Assembly: GCA_947568835.1 (NCBI GenBank) | Contig: OX387612.1 | Coordinates: 7,130,001-7,194,000, forward strand | Length of the DNA stretch: 64,000 bases | Direction of reading: 5' to 3' | From: Protonemura montana | Taxonomy: Eukaryota > Arthropoda > Insecta > Plecoptera > Nemouridae | Part shown: one piece after another, positions 22,190 to 33,745 of the stretch | How the letters are laid out: every line of letters starts with the position of its first letter | How positions within the stretch are numbered: the first letter of the stretch is position 1 | Translations under genes and position numbers: made by a program | The notes under the pieces: model-generated | Databases searched by the model: none | The model's input: only the letters and a program-made list of their open reading frames with translations | Told to the model about the DNA's origin: nothing

Positions 22190-23500
22190 ACAGTCTAGCC
22201 TGTGAGAGAAGATGCCAGCACAAGGACTGCCCCCTGCACTGCTACAGTCTAGCTCGTGAAAGAAGATACCAGCACAAGGACTATCCCCAGCATTGCTACA
22301 GTCTAGCCTGTGAGAGAAAATGCCAGCACAAGGACTGTTCCCAACATTGCTTACATTGCTACAGTCTAGCCCGTGAGAGAAGATACCAGCACAAGAACTG
22401 CCCCCCCCCCCCACCCCCAGCATTGCTACAGTCTAGCCCGTGAGAGAAGATACCAGCACAAGGACTGTCCCCAGCATTGCTACAGTCTAGCCCGTGAGAG
22501 AAGATACCAGCACAAGGACTGTCCCCAGCATTGCTACAGTCTAGCCCGTGAGAGAAGATACCAGCACAAGGACTGTCCCCTGCATTGCTACAGTCTAGCC
22601 CGTGAGAGGAGATACCAGCACAAGAACTGCCCCCCAGCATTGCTACAGTCTAGCCCGGGAGAGAAGATACCAACACAAGGACTGTCCCTGCATTGCTACA
22701 GTCTAGCCCGTGAGAGAAGATGCCAGCACAAGAACTGCCCCCCAGCATTGCTACAGTCTAGCCCGCGAGAGAAGATACCAGCACAAGGACTGTCCCCAGC
22801 ATTGCTACAGTCTAGCCCGTGAGAGAAGATACCAGCACAAGGACTGTCCCCTGCATTGCTACAGTCTAGCCCGTGAGAGGAGATACCAGCACAAGAACTG
22901 CCCCCCAGCATTGCTACAGTCTAGCCCGGGAGAGAAGATACCAACACAAGGACTGTCCCTGCATTGCTACAGTCTAGCCCGTGAGAGAAGATGCCAGCAC
23001 AAGAACTGCCCCCCAGCATTGCTACAGTCTAGCCCGCGAGAGAAGATACCGGCACACGGACTGGCCCCTGCATTGCTACAGTCTAGCCCGTGAGAGAAGA
23101 TACCAGCACAAGAACTGCCCCCCAGCATTGCTACAGTCTAGCCTGTGAGAGAAGATACCAGCACAAGGACTGTCCCCTGCATTGCTACAGTCTAGCCTGT
23201 GAGAGAAGATACCAGCACAAGGACTGTCCCCTGCATTGCTACAGTCTAGCCCGTGAGAGAAGATACCAGCACAAGAACTGCCCCCCAGCATTGCTACAGT
23301 CTAGCCTGTGAGAGAAGATACCAGCACAAGGACTGTCCCCTGCATTGCTACAGTCTAGCCTGTGAGAGAAGATACCAGCACAAGGACTGTCCCCTGCATT
23401 GCTACAGTCTAGCCCGTGAGAGAAGATACCAGCACAAGGACTGTCCCCAGCATTGCTACAGTCTAGCCTTTGAGAGAAGATACCAGCACAAGGACTGCCC
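22190..23500. repeat. 54-bp minisatellite, locus 2 (about 24 units)
   Basis: Same unit as 10921-11462. Unit tails vary (TGTCCCCTGCATTG, TGTCCCCAGCATTG, AACTGCCCCCCAGCATTG, and one long poly-C form near 22397). A block of five units is repeated (starts near 22604 and 22875), a higher-order repeat of about 270 bp. Long frames on both strands are by-products. Confidence 0.92.
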
Positions 23501-23504
23501 ATAA

Positions 23505-24460
23505 GTTCGACTGCTTAGAAGTATTTGAAAGGTTGTAAGTTTCTGGTTCCGTCATCGTGGTGTTCGCAAATAAATTTTATTTCGAGCGTGTTTTGCTTTT
23601 CTCTACCTTTCAGTTTGATCGTGTTTTTTTTTTTAGCAAAGTTTTAAAAAAATGCCTCGTATTGGTAAAATATTTTAGAAAAGAATCTCTTGCCGTCTTT
23701 TTCAAGACGAATGTGCAAAGCAAGAGACGCCTTCAATAACGCAATTGCCATGTAGAATTACTCCCATTATATTCCTCACTGTTTTACAATTGTAAAATAA
23801 AGCCCCTTAATTATTTAATTATCTAACTGTCATAGTACAGCATTTTTGCCCAGCTTTGAAGAAAGCTAACATTTACTACAACAACAAAAAGGCCTCGATT
23901 TATTTGCGTGAATATGGAGGGGTACCTCCTTGAATTTTTCACAGAAGATAGACTTAAAGACAAGCTATCGATCTGTGAAAATGTTATCTTTTGGCCCAGC
24001 CCTGGACAAAAAAAGGCTAACTTTTACAAAAAAATTGGTTCGTATTTATTTGCACAAAAATGAAGGGGGGGGGGACTATCTATACCTCTTCATTGGAATG
24101 TTGGCTGCTTGGCTTCAAAACCTATCAGATTTTTTTTTGGACTGGATGGTCGTGAGCGGTTTCCTGATATATCGAGTAAACAATGGCGGGTTCTGTCTCA
24201 GGATGGCAGTGCTCGGACCAAACCGAGCAAGTGTGATGACGAGCATCTGACGGCGTCGGCGGTGGCGGCGGCGGCGGCGGCGGCGGTTGTTTTCAACTAC
24301 ACGTGGTCATGTTGGTACAGTCCAAGACTCTTATGAATCGACCAATTTCAGGACACCAGTTTCGAAACCCGGCGCCACCACTGTACGGCAACTGTTGCAT
24401 GGTTGCCGTATGTTTGCGTTGGTTGACTCGTTTGAGTCTATCCCTTTGACCCGCAATACT
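23505..24460. other. Gene-free spacer with a GGC microsatellite
   Basis: 24251-24287 contains a CGG-rich run (GGCGGTGGCGGCGGCGGCGG). No open frame here resembles a known protein. The GC content around 24170-24420 is higher than in the flanks. Confidence 0.4.
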
Positions 24461-24464
24461 CCAG

Positions 24465-24690
24465 ATAAAGTCTAATGATAAGGTGACACCCCAATTATTG
24501 ATTAATTAATCAATCAATAATCAATTAATCAACACAATAAATTATACTAATTAAGATATTGATAATATCTAATATATTGAAAAATATGCAGAAAGCAATA
24601 CGTCCTGACGATAGTGGAATTCAAAAAGGTAGACATTTACCTGCAAAGATACTATTACCGAAGCTATATTCTTTTCTCTAAGAGTATTAC
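24465..24690 (+). repeat. Dispersed repeat shared with 63500-63720
   Basis: Shared blocks in the same order: ATTAATTAATCAATCA, GATAATATCTAATATATTGA, CGTCCTGACGATAGTGGAAT and GCAAAGATACTATTA. The second copy is at the right end of the window, after the exon-2 relic of the OR cluster. Confidence 0.6.
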
Positions 24691-24799
24691 AAACCTACCT
24701 TGACGGTTGGAAAAGCCTTGACGGTAGGCAACCCGTGTAGCATCCATGAATCAACGGTTGCATAGAGTTCAGAGTGAGCTTCTTTATCAATGATCTCGA

Positions 24800-25050
24800 T
24801 TTAGTCCGAGTTACATTTAAGTCAAACTTCATTACAGTAGATTTATACTTTTATTTAAAGTCACAGTCCTTTTATTTAGTATTAAGCACATTTTATTTAG
24901 TTGTCTCCTGTTTGTTCATTAAGTCCAGTTCTTCTAACAGTTTTTTTGTTTGTGTCATTTTGCCTTTGCCTGTAACTATTCTCATCGCTTTGTTTTGTAA
25001 TTTCTGGAGCTTTTGATAGCTGCTTCTGAAAGATAATGGAATACACTTAA
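24800..25050 (-). mobile_element. LINE fragment (reverse transcriptase C-terminal region)
   Basis: The minus strand encodes YQKLQKLQNKAMRIVTGKGK then TKKLLEELDLMNKQ, the short motif region found after the polymerase domain in CR1/jockey-like LINEs. Both ends are lost. Confidence 0.6.
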
Positions 25051-25112
25051 ATATATGATATGATGATAGTGCTATTTACCGAAATAAAAAAACTATTTTA
25101 TGGGTTGAGAAT

Positions 25113-25155
25113 CAGATTTAAATTGCAAACGCTTGCAATGCGCGGGGTATTTACT
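25113..25155 (+). repeat. GCGCGGGG dispersed motif
   Basis: Contains GCAAACGCTTGCAATGCGCG followed by GGGTATTT. Other copies are at 15055-15100 (-) and about 43560-43600 (+, slightly diverged). It abuts the tRNA-headed foldback at 25161. Confidence 0.6.
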
Positions 25156-25160
25156 TAAAT

Positions 25161-25458
25161 TATCAACACTATAACTGTCTCAAAAATGTATTCCCAAACG
25201 GGACACGAACCCCGATCTCCACCCATCGTGGGTGTTGCTCTAACCTATTGAACTACTTCGTCACTGCCTTTTTGAGACGATTTTAGTGTATTATCAAATA
25301 CACTAACACACTACACTAAAACACGATACACTAGAATCGTCTCAAAAAGCCAGTGTCCAAGTAGATCAATGAGTTAGAGCAACACCCGAGATAGGTGGAG
25401 ATTGGGGTTCGGGTCCCCGTGTGGGCATCAATTATTTAGACGGTTATAGTGTTGTAAA
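25161..25458. mobile_element. Palindromic element with tRNA-like head in each arm
   Basis: The two arms are inverted copies around a centre near 25305. The right arm (+) reads AAGTAGATCAATGAGTTAGA (A box) and GGTTCGGGTCCCC (B box). The left arm carries the same on the minus strand (GGTTCGTGTCCC). Inner ends GAGACGATTTTAGTGTA and TACACTAGAATCGTCTC are inverses; outer ends TCAACACTATAAC and GTTATAGTGTTGT are too. A single-arm fragment is at about 31130-31195. Confidence 0.75.
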
Positions 25459-25709
25459 TAAAAAATAAAAAAACATTTTATGGGATCTATATTTTTCCGT
25501 GAACTTTAAAAATATAAAAGACTGATATTCTATTCACCGAAATGATAAATATTTTATGAAGTGGGTATTTTCTTTAGTTTGTCGTTGAATAAACCGTTAC
25601 TTGGCGAAGTAAGTATTATTCCAAACATTGTCATTTGTTCCTTAACGATTTTTCAAGGCTCCCGACCCCACCGTTTTCTCCAGTGGACTTCGTGAGGCAA
25701 GCTACGAGA

Positions 25710-28239
25710 ATGTGGTTAGTAACAAAACTCGGTGAAAATCAAGATTTTGATCTCACCATCCGACTGCTACAGTTCATAGGTCAGTATCGTTTTTACTATC
25801 GAGTCGCTGCCCGTTTGGTAATGCATTAGATTCAGAATCTTCACGACAGCAGTTTGTGAATAATTGAACTCGATCGAGAAGCACAGTGTTCCCCCGCAGG
25901 CGCCATCGGATGTTTTTGGGGTGTCATGCGGGTCAACTATCACCAAAAATACAGTTTGTGTTCGGGATGAAAACAATATCGATATATCGATAAATATCAA
26001 TCTCTTGATATATTGCAATATCAATATATATATCGATATATTTGATCGTCAGCAATCGATAATCTGCAAGAACTATTGTAACAGGCTTAGGCTTGGTTAG
26101 GCAAAAGACTTAATCAAGTCCTAAGGGCATACAACTTAGTTTTCCTGGCATTTACTTAGTACCTACTCTTGGCTGTGGTCCCATAAGAGGCTTTGGACAG
26201 AAAATCTGACAAAACTCGAGCAATTAAAAAAAAGGTTTCTCTTAGATCAAAATGTTAAGTCTTGCCCACTCCCTTAACACCAACATCGGCCGTTACACAG
26301 CGGGTACTGTTATATATGCAAGCTCCAATAATGTCCAGGTTCGATCCCGGGGCTCATGACGTAGGTTATAGCCTAGGGCCATATTTGAGTTATAAACTGG
26401 CCATCGGGTATGCCCTCAGGGCATAGGGCAATGGCGAAGAGGCAAAAGGCTTCATCAAGTCGTAAGGTAATAAAACTCAATTATCTAAGCATTTTCTTAG
26501 CACTTTTGGTTGTGGTCCCATTAGAGGGTTTGGATAGGGCATCGGACAAAACTCGAGAAACTTTTAGACCAAAATGCCCACTCCCTGAAAATCTAAAGCG
26601 GCCGTCAGGCAGCGGGTACTGCTAGTATATATAGCGTATAATGCTCTGATGTTGATAGTAACGTCAATTAGTGTTGTCTTGATTAATGAATTATCATACT
26701 ATAATTTTTAAATATAACTATAATATAACTATAGAACATCACTATATGGTCCATCACTAATATAAGTAATTTCCTTTGGTGTTCACCATTTTCTTTGTGT
26801 TCGTAAGCTTTTGTCATGGCAAGATATATTATTTTCAATTTGTTGAAGAAGTAATTAAAAATTATTTTGCAGTATTTAAAATATTTATTTATTTTTTATC
26901 CTGTCTCTAAAATCGTTGTCGAATCACACTAACAAGGTTGCTAGCAATGATTAAGAACAGTATTTTCTTGCCAGACCCTCGCGATCACTGACAACTGGTA
27001 AAAAAAGCTAGCTACCTTCTAGGCCAGTCAGTGTCTCAAACTTGCGACCTGAGCTTTATTAAAATAATAAATCCTGATAAATCAACATTAAAATTAAAAT
27101 AATAATAGAAAATAAGTCGTTCTATGTCATATAGACCAACTCTTTTAATAACTGACAAAGTTTAAATCTTAAAAACTTTAAGCAAATAAATAAAGTAGGC
27201 CCAGGAGAGAAAAAAAAATTGTGTTCTGTTTAAATCGCACTGTTCGTGCACAGCAGCCTCCAAATTTTAGCTCCACTTTTGAGTGATAATTGAGTGATAA
27301 TATTTGCCTTACACAACTTCTGGGCTTACAGCTATCTAAATTGTTGAAGATAACGAACATATAATAACAACACAATTGGAAATCTGCGAAAATTATCGCT
27401 AGCGGGTGACAAAAATGCACGAAAACGTAAAAATTGAACTCGCGGGGTTGCCCAAGCTAACAATAAAAAAAATATATTTTGGAAATGTGAAGCTCTCGAG
27501 TAAGAAGTGCCGCACGTAACCCCACTTTACTCTTCCCTTACCCCAAGGGGTACGCGTACCACACTTTGGCTAGAACTCAGCTAGGCCGATGGGTTCGATT
27601 GATTGATTTGTGGAGTTCTACGCTTTTATACTGGATTACACTGAAATTATACCAATTAATGCTACAAAATGAACTATTGATATATAGGATTTTTTTTTTA
27701 ATTTGTCGTTTAAAATTTAATTTGTAGTAAATTTAAAAACTACTAAATTTAAATTTAGTATTTAATTTAATTGTAGTTTAATTTCTTTATACTTGTCAAA
27801 AAGGACTGCAGCCTGCATTACCGGGTGACATCTGCCATCAGTACCAATGGTGCCGGCTCGTTTTCTTAGCAGAATGTTATTATTAATATTATTATTGTAG
27901 GGTTTGGCGGCACGTCAGCAACTAGGCTATTTGTGCCTAGTAGCAGAATGTTTAAAATTAGCGCTGGAAATCTGACTAAACTATTAAACCTAATGTTGGA
28001 ACATTGTAGGTCTATGGTCACCGCCTAAAAATTCCCGAAAAACGACTCTGGACAGATTGCGTGAAGGCGGCATTGTTCTAACGTTGATGTTTGGCGCTCT
28101 GAACTGTACCATCTTCCTCCCCCTGGGAGCGCTAGTGTCAAGCAACGATTTTGATGCCATGGTCGAATGTATACTCGTTGCATCCTTGGAAATAATTACC
28201 GTTGCGAAGGTAAGTTTTAGGGAGTTTACAAGATAAGGT

Positions 28240-28294
<55 letters not shown>

Positions 28295-31200
28295 TAATAA
28301 TTTCTTTTTATTCGATTGATCATGGATGTGAATACGTCAGTAAAATACAAAAATAAAATATACAAATATAAATATAATATAAATAAATACCTATAAATAA
28401 GTACATCATACAGAATCAAGGTATTCGTCTATTGAGTAAAAACATTTTGTTATTAGATACTCTTTTAATTTCTGTTGCAAGACCTCTATTTTCATGGTTT
28501 TGAAATCTTTTGGTAGGGCGTTGAATAGTTTGGCTCCAAGAACCAGTGGGCTTTGGTATGTCTTAGACTTGGCGCATTTAAATCTTATATCTTTCTTACA
28601 TCTGGTGTTGTGTTCATGAATCATGTCATTTGTTTTTAATGTGCATAGATTCTGTGCAGTGTTGATTATTAGAGCCCGGATGTAGAGACAGGGCAGGGTT
28701 AGGATTTTAAAGCGGGTGAATAGAGGCCTGCAAGAGTCCTTTATGTAAACTAAGGCGCAGGGATTGCTGCTGGCCCTGGTCAGGTACCGTATTGTTCTTT
28801 TTTGCAATATGAATAGACGTTTTGTGTGAGGGGAATCACCCCAAAGCAGAATTCCATACATAAGCAGTGATTGTATATGTGCAAAGTAGACTTGTTTCAC
28901 TATATCTAGGCTTACAGAATTCATTAATGTGTGATGGTAATGTGCAGATGTAACGGGTCATAACTAGATGGAATCCGTCATTAAAGTTTTCTTATTGTTC
29001 ATACTACAAGATCACTAATATGGTCGATAATCGACAAGGAGCTGTCAAACAGGAGCATCAACAAGGAGGCCAACTTCTCCCTAGTTTAACTAAAAAGTGC
29101 AAAACCTTTATGTACCAAAGTGTGGCAAGAGTCGTTTTCTTGCATCTAAAGGTAGGATGCCTCTTTTTCGGAGCGGAAAAATTGAAGGAGTTAACGTCCA
29201 ATGTCGTTGCTTCGAGACGTCAAGACATGGGCGATCATCCAAGTGAAGAAAAACAGAAGATTGTCGCCATCATTCAAAGGTGGATCAACGCGTTTGTCGC
29301 ACTCACTTTCGCCGTCAGCTTGCAGTACGAGTTGGCCGTCGTTGCCATCGTTCAGTCAATGGCAGCAAATAGAAAATATTTGTGCAGGTAAAAAATGCAG
29401 TCGTATCTTGTAAGTATTATCATTGAAACCGCTGGATGTTAAGTTTAATTTAACCCTTTCGTGGTTAGTGGGAGTACTTTTTCCCATTTTTCAAAATTGC
29501 TGTGAAACGTTTTTTGGATTTACATTTTTGACTACAGAGCATCACTTATATTAAACCGTTTTGCTCAATACGAATACAATAATAATATTGAAAAATTTTA
29601 AAATATTATTTCAATCACAAAATGAACAAAAAATATAAAACAAATTTTCAAAAAAAAAGTAACCATGAAAGGGTTAACTGCAACTTTATTTACCTTGATT
29701 ATCAACCTCTCGACAGCATGCATTTGTAGAGTGATCCTGTTGTAAGCGTTGTACCGTCCTTCGGAAGGGAAGTGTTTTAGTCCCCTTGGTGCTCTTCGAC
29801 ACAATTAGGCTACGTGCCGATACCGAAGTTCCATTCCTCCCTTCTAGGCTAGGTTAGGACCCTCATTACCCACTCATTTACTAACGCCATAAGACCAGAG
29901 CCACCTGGCGTGTTGTCGAAGCAGTGCGTCGTTATACCCACAAAATAAAGAATGTTTTACCTGAATACCGCCTCATCCAGGGGTCCAATCTTCTTCTAAA
30001 AACTTGCGGGACTAAAAGTCGAGCACTTTGTCCGGCTTTGCTCTCGTCTTTATCTCGAGTTACCCGAAACTTGAACAAAAGATGGCGTCATCAGCAATTC
30101 AGTCTGCATCACCCGTTCTCAGACGTTCTCATTATATTATATGTCACAGTCGGCAATCAAAATTCGCTGACACAAAAGTGCTGACGCATTGATTTTAATA
30201 AATCAGCACAAGGAGAGCATATTGTCGCGTAATCTTGCCCGGCAAGAGTAGCCATCTATGCGGGCATGAGATTACGCAACAATATTTCTGTAATTGTTAT
30301 ACAGATAGAATGTTGGTAGAACAAACTTAAGCCAGTATCTAGCTCCTAATCGAAACGCCTACACCCCCCCCCCCTACCCCTACCATCCTCTACCCCATCT
30401 TAGCTCTCACGAAACCTTTCTTTTGCCAGATTCTGGTTCCCCATTGACCCGTACTCTTCGCCAACGTATGAGATCGTGTTCGCACTTTTTATGCTCACAC
30501 TTGCCATCGCGGTTACGGCAAACAACTGCGTGGATGGCCTCTTGGCAGCCACTTTGATGCAATTGGTCGGCCAGTTCCGGCTGCTTAGACACGACTTGGC
30601 ACACATCAAAGAGGACGCCGTCAAGAATGTCAGACAACGTCGTGGACAGCAAGATGCTGTGGATTACGAGTCGCGGGAGGAACTACTAGAAAGCGGTCAA
30701 AAGGCGGTCCGAACTCTGGAAGTAAAAGCTCTGGAGCTAGATGTGGTTAATGTCGAAGACAAGGAAGTCACTGAGGAGATGACACACATTTTGGCTGGGT
30801 GTGTTTCTCGCTATCAAATGACTGTTCGGTAAGTGACTTAATGGTCGATTTGGTGTTATCCTCCGGCATGACAGATCCATAGTTACATAACGTCACAGAC
30901 AGTGACTGACTTAAGATTTACAACGAAGATGAAATCATGCAAAATATAAACTGTGACAGGACTGCGATTATGGCAGTTAAGAGTCACTGTGCCAGGTCAG
31001 GTCTTTAATTTTTCACTTGTCTCAAATACTCAGGAACAGTTTTTTCCCGAAGAGAGGTTGATGATTTTATTATTATGAACACTTATAGCCTCACAAATAT
31101 TGATGTCTTAACTGCAACTTAAATCTGATTCCCACCCGTAGCAGGTGTTGCTCTAATCAATTGAGCTACTTGGTCATGCCATTTTTGAGAAAATGTTTGT

Positions 31201-33268
31201 GCATTTGATGAGAATGAAGGATCGCTGGCCATATATTGTAGTGAGAGTTAATTCAAGTGTCGTTGCTGAAAAATTACCGCAGGGGTGTTATAACTTGTAA
31301 ATATGGTTTTAATAAAAGTTGTAAATTATAACTAATCAAAAATCTTAACGGCAAGGCCCAACGTGCGAGTAACGGAGTATGCATCCAACGAAACGTATTC
31401 TTTCTTGGTTTCCTTGCAGGTTTGTTCACGAGGTCGAGGCTTTGTTTGCCCCGCTGATATGGGCCGAAATTGTGGTCACTGTTATTGCGTTGTTGGCGGT
31501 AATTTTCTTTGCCGAGATCGACACTATCGCTTCCGAGAGTATTATTGACGCTGTTTATATCGAGGTATCGGTCCAACTGGTTTGTCGTTTGACTACTTAG
31601 GACTAAAATATAGATAAATGCATTTTGGCGTTGACCAGTCTTTGAGAAGTAATGAAATACACATTCTGAACACTCTTACTGACGGTGAATCCACAGAGAA
31701 GAATTCTTTCAATTTAATTTGCTAAATTAGTCATTTGAAAGCCAATGTTCGTGAAGACAGCTAAACATTAGAGCTTGCCCTCTAAAGATACCTTTACACT
31801 CAATGGTAGTTATCTCTTTGTGCATTCTTAGTCCTCTGCTTTTAAAAATATGGACACAAAAGCATGTGGTTTGCTTGAATACCTTAACTCTGCAATTGTC
31901 CTGCCATTCTTATTTTGCTACAGAAACGGCGCTTGGATCATCAGAATCTCGCGATGCAAGTCACGGTAGCTGTTGGCGCGCTATACTTGGAGCTGGGCTT
32001 CCTCTGCTACATGACGGACTTGATCACCGAGGAGGTGTGGTGATAGACCTCAACATTAGCTAAGAATAGTGTTTCCCAAACTTTCGAACTCTGTGAACCC
32101 CTTCAAAAATTTTCGTAACGCTAAGTATCCCTCGTAAAAAAAAACTTTAATCGTATATGAGTCCTATATCAAATCAAAATAAAAGAAGATAAAGAAATAA
32201 ACAGAACCAAAATTTAAACCTGAAAAGCTGTAAGCAAATGAATAAAATATGTCTAGGACAGGAAATTTTTCAAATTTTTCCTAATGTTATCTCGAACTTT
32301 TCATGCGCAGAAGCCGTCCGAACTTCAGCACTTTTAAAAATACCTAAAAATAAAAATGCCGTTGGTTGGCTGAAAAAAAATTGGTTACAAAATGCATAAA
32401 AACATAAAAACTCAGTTTGTGGCGTTGTCCATGGTGTAAATAAAAAAAGGTGTTTCAGAAATATGTGTAGCTCTCCAGAAAGTTTTCCTCAAGAAAAGTG
32501 TAGCTCGTACCCCCACTAAACTTTTCGCGTACCACACTTTGGGAAACACTGGCTAAGACGACCGCTTTTGCAGTCTGAAAGCTGTGATGGGACCCAAAGA
32601 TTGTTCAAAACTTGTTAGTTAATTACTGAGAAATTCACTACTTCAACATTTTTCTCGTTCCTTGCGTAATTTCTTTTTCTTTTGGAACGAGTTTTTGAGT
32701 TTTTAGGAAAGTCCTTTAGCATCCAGACGATAAATAATAGCCCTGACTCCAGTTTTTAAGTAAGGTCATCGTCTTTTTTCCCAGAGCGAGCTGGTGCGGA
32801 GTGCCGTGTACGAATGTGACTGGTTGGCCTCGACGGAGAGTTTCAAGAAGTCGATGATGATCGTCATGTCTCGTGCCAACCAGCCGGTGTACGTCAGAGC
32901 TGCTGGATATATTCCGATGACCCACGAGACATTCCTAGGGGTAATTTCATTTTCCGTAAAACTCCGTAACTTTCCAAAACTACAGAAAAGCATTTATTAT
33001 TTCCAATCTACTAAAGTAATTTCAAAATGTCCAGATTTTCAGTATTTACTTGCTCCTGCCCCCTCCCCCCCCCCCCACCAACGATAGGTTTATAAAATAT
33101 AGTGTGCACACTTTCTTCCGGCAAAGCACCACTGAAGTCATTGGCTCGAGTTTCACTTTTTGTTTCCTTTTTCGACTTGTTTTTTTCCAGATTACCAAAC
33201 TTGCCTACTCGTATTACACCGCATTGTCTGCGGCAGTTCACAAACATGACGAAAAGCGAGAAATTTAA
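25710..33268 (+). CDS. Odorant receptor OR-A (7tm_6), 8 exons, apparently intact
   Basis: Predicted ligand-binding subunit of an insect odorant-gated channel, acting with Orco in olfactory neuron dendrites. Exons: 25710-25779, 28010-28209, 29152-29387, 30430-30828, 31420-31564, 31924-32034, 32785-32940, 33191-33268; all introns are GT-AG and phases agree, giving 464 aa. Family marks: exon 1-2 junction QFIGLWSPPKNSRKTTLDRL, exon 4 FWFPIDPYSSPTYEIVFAL, exon 7 VYECDWLASTESFKKSM and GYIPMTHETFL, exon 8 KLAYSYYTALSAA. Membrane segments fall in exons 2 (two), 3, 4, 5, 6 and 7/8. Exon 4 adds a long charged loop between TM4 and TM5. The start at 25710 (ATGTGG) is shared with the paralogues; an extra upstream exon cannot be excluded. 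Introns hold a LINE (intron 1), a SINE (intron 3) and an hAT-like MITE (intron 6). Confidence 0.85.
26095..26640 (+). repeat. Unclassified dispersed repeat, two tandem copies, in OR-A intron 1
   Basis: Two related copies (about 26095-26315 and 26395-26635) share AAGGC(T)TCATCAAGTC, GGTTGTGGTCCCATTAGAG, ACAAAACTCGAG, AATGCCCACTCCCT and end with GCAGCGGGTACTGCTAGT. A third copy is at 48110-48280, next to the 10-bp array. The CTAGT-type end after a GC-rich near-palindrome is reminiscent of Helitron 3' ends, but that is only a guess. Confidence 0.6.
27130..27575. mobile_element. hAT-like MITE, degraded copy, in OR-A intron 1
   Basis: Shares GAAGCTCTCGAGTAAGAAGT-type, CGTAACCCCACTTTACTCTT and GGGGTACGCGTACCACACTT blocks with the cleaner copy at 32067-32551. 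The terminal GGGAAACACTG is lost. Confidence 0.5.
27826..27965 (-). mobile_element. MITE fragment in OR-A intron 1
   Basis: The minus strand has the GAAAACGAGCCGGCACCATT, GGTAATGCAGGCTGCAG blocks. A 60-bp ATTATTATTG-containing stretch interrupts it near 27880-27945, and a second TAGCAGAATGTTTAAAATTAG end follows. Confidence 0.5.
28240..28945 (-). mobile_element. LINE 3' end in OR-A intron 1, with TAA-repeat tail
   Basis: The minus strand has a 172-codon open frame (28924-28406): LLMYGILLWGDSPHTKRLFI, QKRTIRYLTRASSNPCAL, CRPLFTRFKILTLPCLYIRA and LGAKLFNALPKDFK. This is the C-terminal end of a jockey/CR1-like polyprotein. About 165 bp of 3' UTR follows and then a (TAA)n tail at 28241-28290 (read as TTA on the minus strand). 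The frame is open to its stop, so the insertion looks young. It lies 30 bp beyond OR-A exon 2, opposite to the gene. Confidence 0.8.
29698..29945 (+). mobile_element. 5S-SINE body without head, in OR-A intron 3
   Basis: TTATCAACCTCTCGACAGCA, GTTGTACCGTCCTTCGGAAG and CCTCCCTTCTAGGCTAGGTT match the body and tail of the SINE family in plus orientation. The 5S head is absent (5' truncated). Confidence 0.7.
31640..31775 (+). mobile_element. MITE right-half fragment in OR-A intron 5
   Basis: GCGTTGACCAGTCTTTGAGA, CACTCTTACTGACGGTGAAT and TTCGTGAAGACAGCTAAACA align with the right half of the MITE family. The left end is missing. Confidence 0.45.
32067..32551. mobile_element. hAT-like MITE in OR-A intron 6
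   Basis: The ends are TAGTGTTTCCCAAACTTTCG and, at the right, CACACTTTGGGAAACACTG, an inverted pair of the CAGTGTTTCCCAAA type usual for hAT. They are flanked by GCTAAGAA (32059-32066) and GCTAAGAC (32552-32559), an 8-bp target duplication with one difference, as hAT elements make. It has no transposase. Degraded relatives are at 27130-27575 and 62710-62905. Confidence 0.8.
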
Positions 33269-33544
33269 TCATGCGTTTAGCTGCTAACTTTTTTTTTTAG
33301 TAATATTTAAACTGAACAATTAATGTAGTTTCAGGACGGTGTTATCAAGCGCTATGCTGAGTGACATACATACATTCCTCTACTCACAGTTGATTGAACA
33401 ACAAGCATATAGGCACAAGCACTAGCACAGCAACACACGGTTCAAATGTTAAACGGCGATTAGGGCAGAGAGAAAATAGTGACGGCTGTTAAATAAAATT
33501 TATAAGAATTATTAGAATGGATCTGTAGAAAGATTTCTAAGGAA

Positions 33545-33745
33545 AATTTCAAGCTTTGAATATGAGAGAAGGGGAAGTAGAAGACCAAGAGAAAGATGGA
33601 TACAAAAAGTACAAGCAGGTGTGGAGGAAAGGGAGGGGAATGGAATGAAGTAAAAGAGAAAGAAGCTGGCTAGACAAAGAAGTATGGAAGAGTTGGTGTA
33701 TGAAAAGGAGTATGAAAAAAGTATGAAGAAGAAGAAAAATGATTT
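33545..33745 (+). mobile_element. LINE 3' fragment downstream of OR-A
   Basis: The + strand reads RPRERWIQKVQAGVEERGGE then WNEVKEKEAG, the terminal motif found at the C-terminus of several RTE/R1-like LINE polyproteins (GRPRxRW...). The frame breaks soon after and a GAAGAAGAAAA-rich tail follows. Confidence 0.55.

Noticed and set aside
29020-29151. N-terminal extension of OR-A exon 3 (MVDNRQGAVKQEHQQ...)
   Set aside because: The paralogues have an AG acceptor exactly at the position matching 29151 and no similarity upstream, so this part is intron.
33050-33190. Read-through of OR-A exon 7 into intron 7 as coding
   Set aside because: A GT donor at 32941 and an AG acceptor at 33190 give the expected ITKLAYSYY ending; the intervening part contains a poly-C tract.
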